DNA from: Candidatus Chlorobium antarcticum
GTDB lineage: Bacteria; Bacteroidota; Chlorobiia; Chlorobiales; Chlorobiaceae
DNA length: 64,000 nt
Assembly (NCBI GenBank): GCA_030765725.1
Contig: JAVCDF010000005.1
Span: forward strand, 62,001 to 126,000
Direction of reading: 5' to 3'
Below are positions 63,962 through 64,000 of the stretch, piece by piece. Below the pieces are notes generated by a model. That model ran no database searches. It was not told the origin of the DNA and worked only from the letters and a program-made list of their open reading frames with translations. The translations under genes were made by a program, and so were the position numbers. Every line of letters starts with the position of its first letter. Within the stretch, counting starts at the first letter, position 1.

Positions 63962-64000
63962 AACACACCCTCCGTTTATATCTCATAAAGCTCAACTGCC

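Overview
The window comes from a green sulfur bacterium (Chlorobiaceae, near Chlorobium/Pelodictyon). The main evidence is a chlorophyllide reductase subunit (bchZ), a soluble cytochrome c-555 of the Chlorobium type with a lipoprotein paralogue beside it, and a ribosomal protein L2 with Met at the place of the usual conserved His, a replacement I associate with the Bacteroidetes/Chlorobi group. The species assignment is inference; no database search was possible. The region is chromosomal, densely coded and mostly housekeeping. I found no insertion sequence, prophage, CRISPR array or integron. No stretch without a gene exceeds about 300 bases; the longest (44387-44680) holds a regulatory leader.

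Layout. 1-12395 (minus): the str, S10 and spc ribosomal blocks in one run, rpsL-rpsG-fusA-tuf-rpsJ-rplCDWB-rpsS-rplV-rpsC-rplP-rpmC-rpsQ-rplN-[tRNA-Gly]-rplX-rplE-rpsN-rpsH-rplF, with rplF cut by the left edge. A GC-rich terminator-like hairpin lies between tuf and rpsJ, and a tRNA gene lies inside the spc block. 12485-21544 (minus): a surface-glycan cluster of four glycosyltransferases or relatives, a methyltransferase, a flippase and a YfhO-like membrane protein. It is preceded on the same strand by obg, an ArgA-like acetyltransferase and an HPr-like protein. 23361-28059: xseB, gatB, a SYLF-domain protein, the N-terminal half of ClpB and two small unknown proteins.

28082-34030 (plus): tsaD, yajC, carA, a class V aminotransferase, the two cytochromes, a SemiSWEET and proC. 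34049-39700: molybdenum cofactor genes, moeA with a moaC-moaB fusion (minus) and a mobB-mobA fusion (plus), separated by a phosphodiesterase, an RsbRD_N-like protein, a basic small protein and a YqaE/Pmp3 protein. 39697-42590: a universal stress protein and a Znu-type metal ABC transporter. 42663-44666 (minus): leuA behind a leader with a leucine-rich leader peptide, an antiterminator pairing and a terminator, which I read as a ribosome-mediated attenuator. 45388-52738 (plus): tRNA-Asn, then yceD-rpmF-plsX-fabH-fabD-fabG-acpP-fabF-rnc, linking ribosome, phospholipid and fatty acid synthesis; acpP has its own promoter candidate. 52850-62112 (plus): gcvPB, a family 3 glycoside hydrolase, bchZ, then thrS-infC-rpmI-rplT-pheS. 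62177-63961 (minus): an unknown conserved protein, then rplI, rpsR and ssb.

The most notable non-coding structures are the leuA attenuator, the tuf/rpsJ hairpin, the in-operon tRNA-Gly and the stacked hairpins at 12.5 kb. The most notable protein-level oddities are the half-length ClpB, an SSB without the usual acidic tip, L2 with Met232, and an HPr-like protein beside a glycan cluster with no phosphotransferase genes in view.
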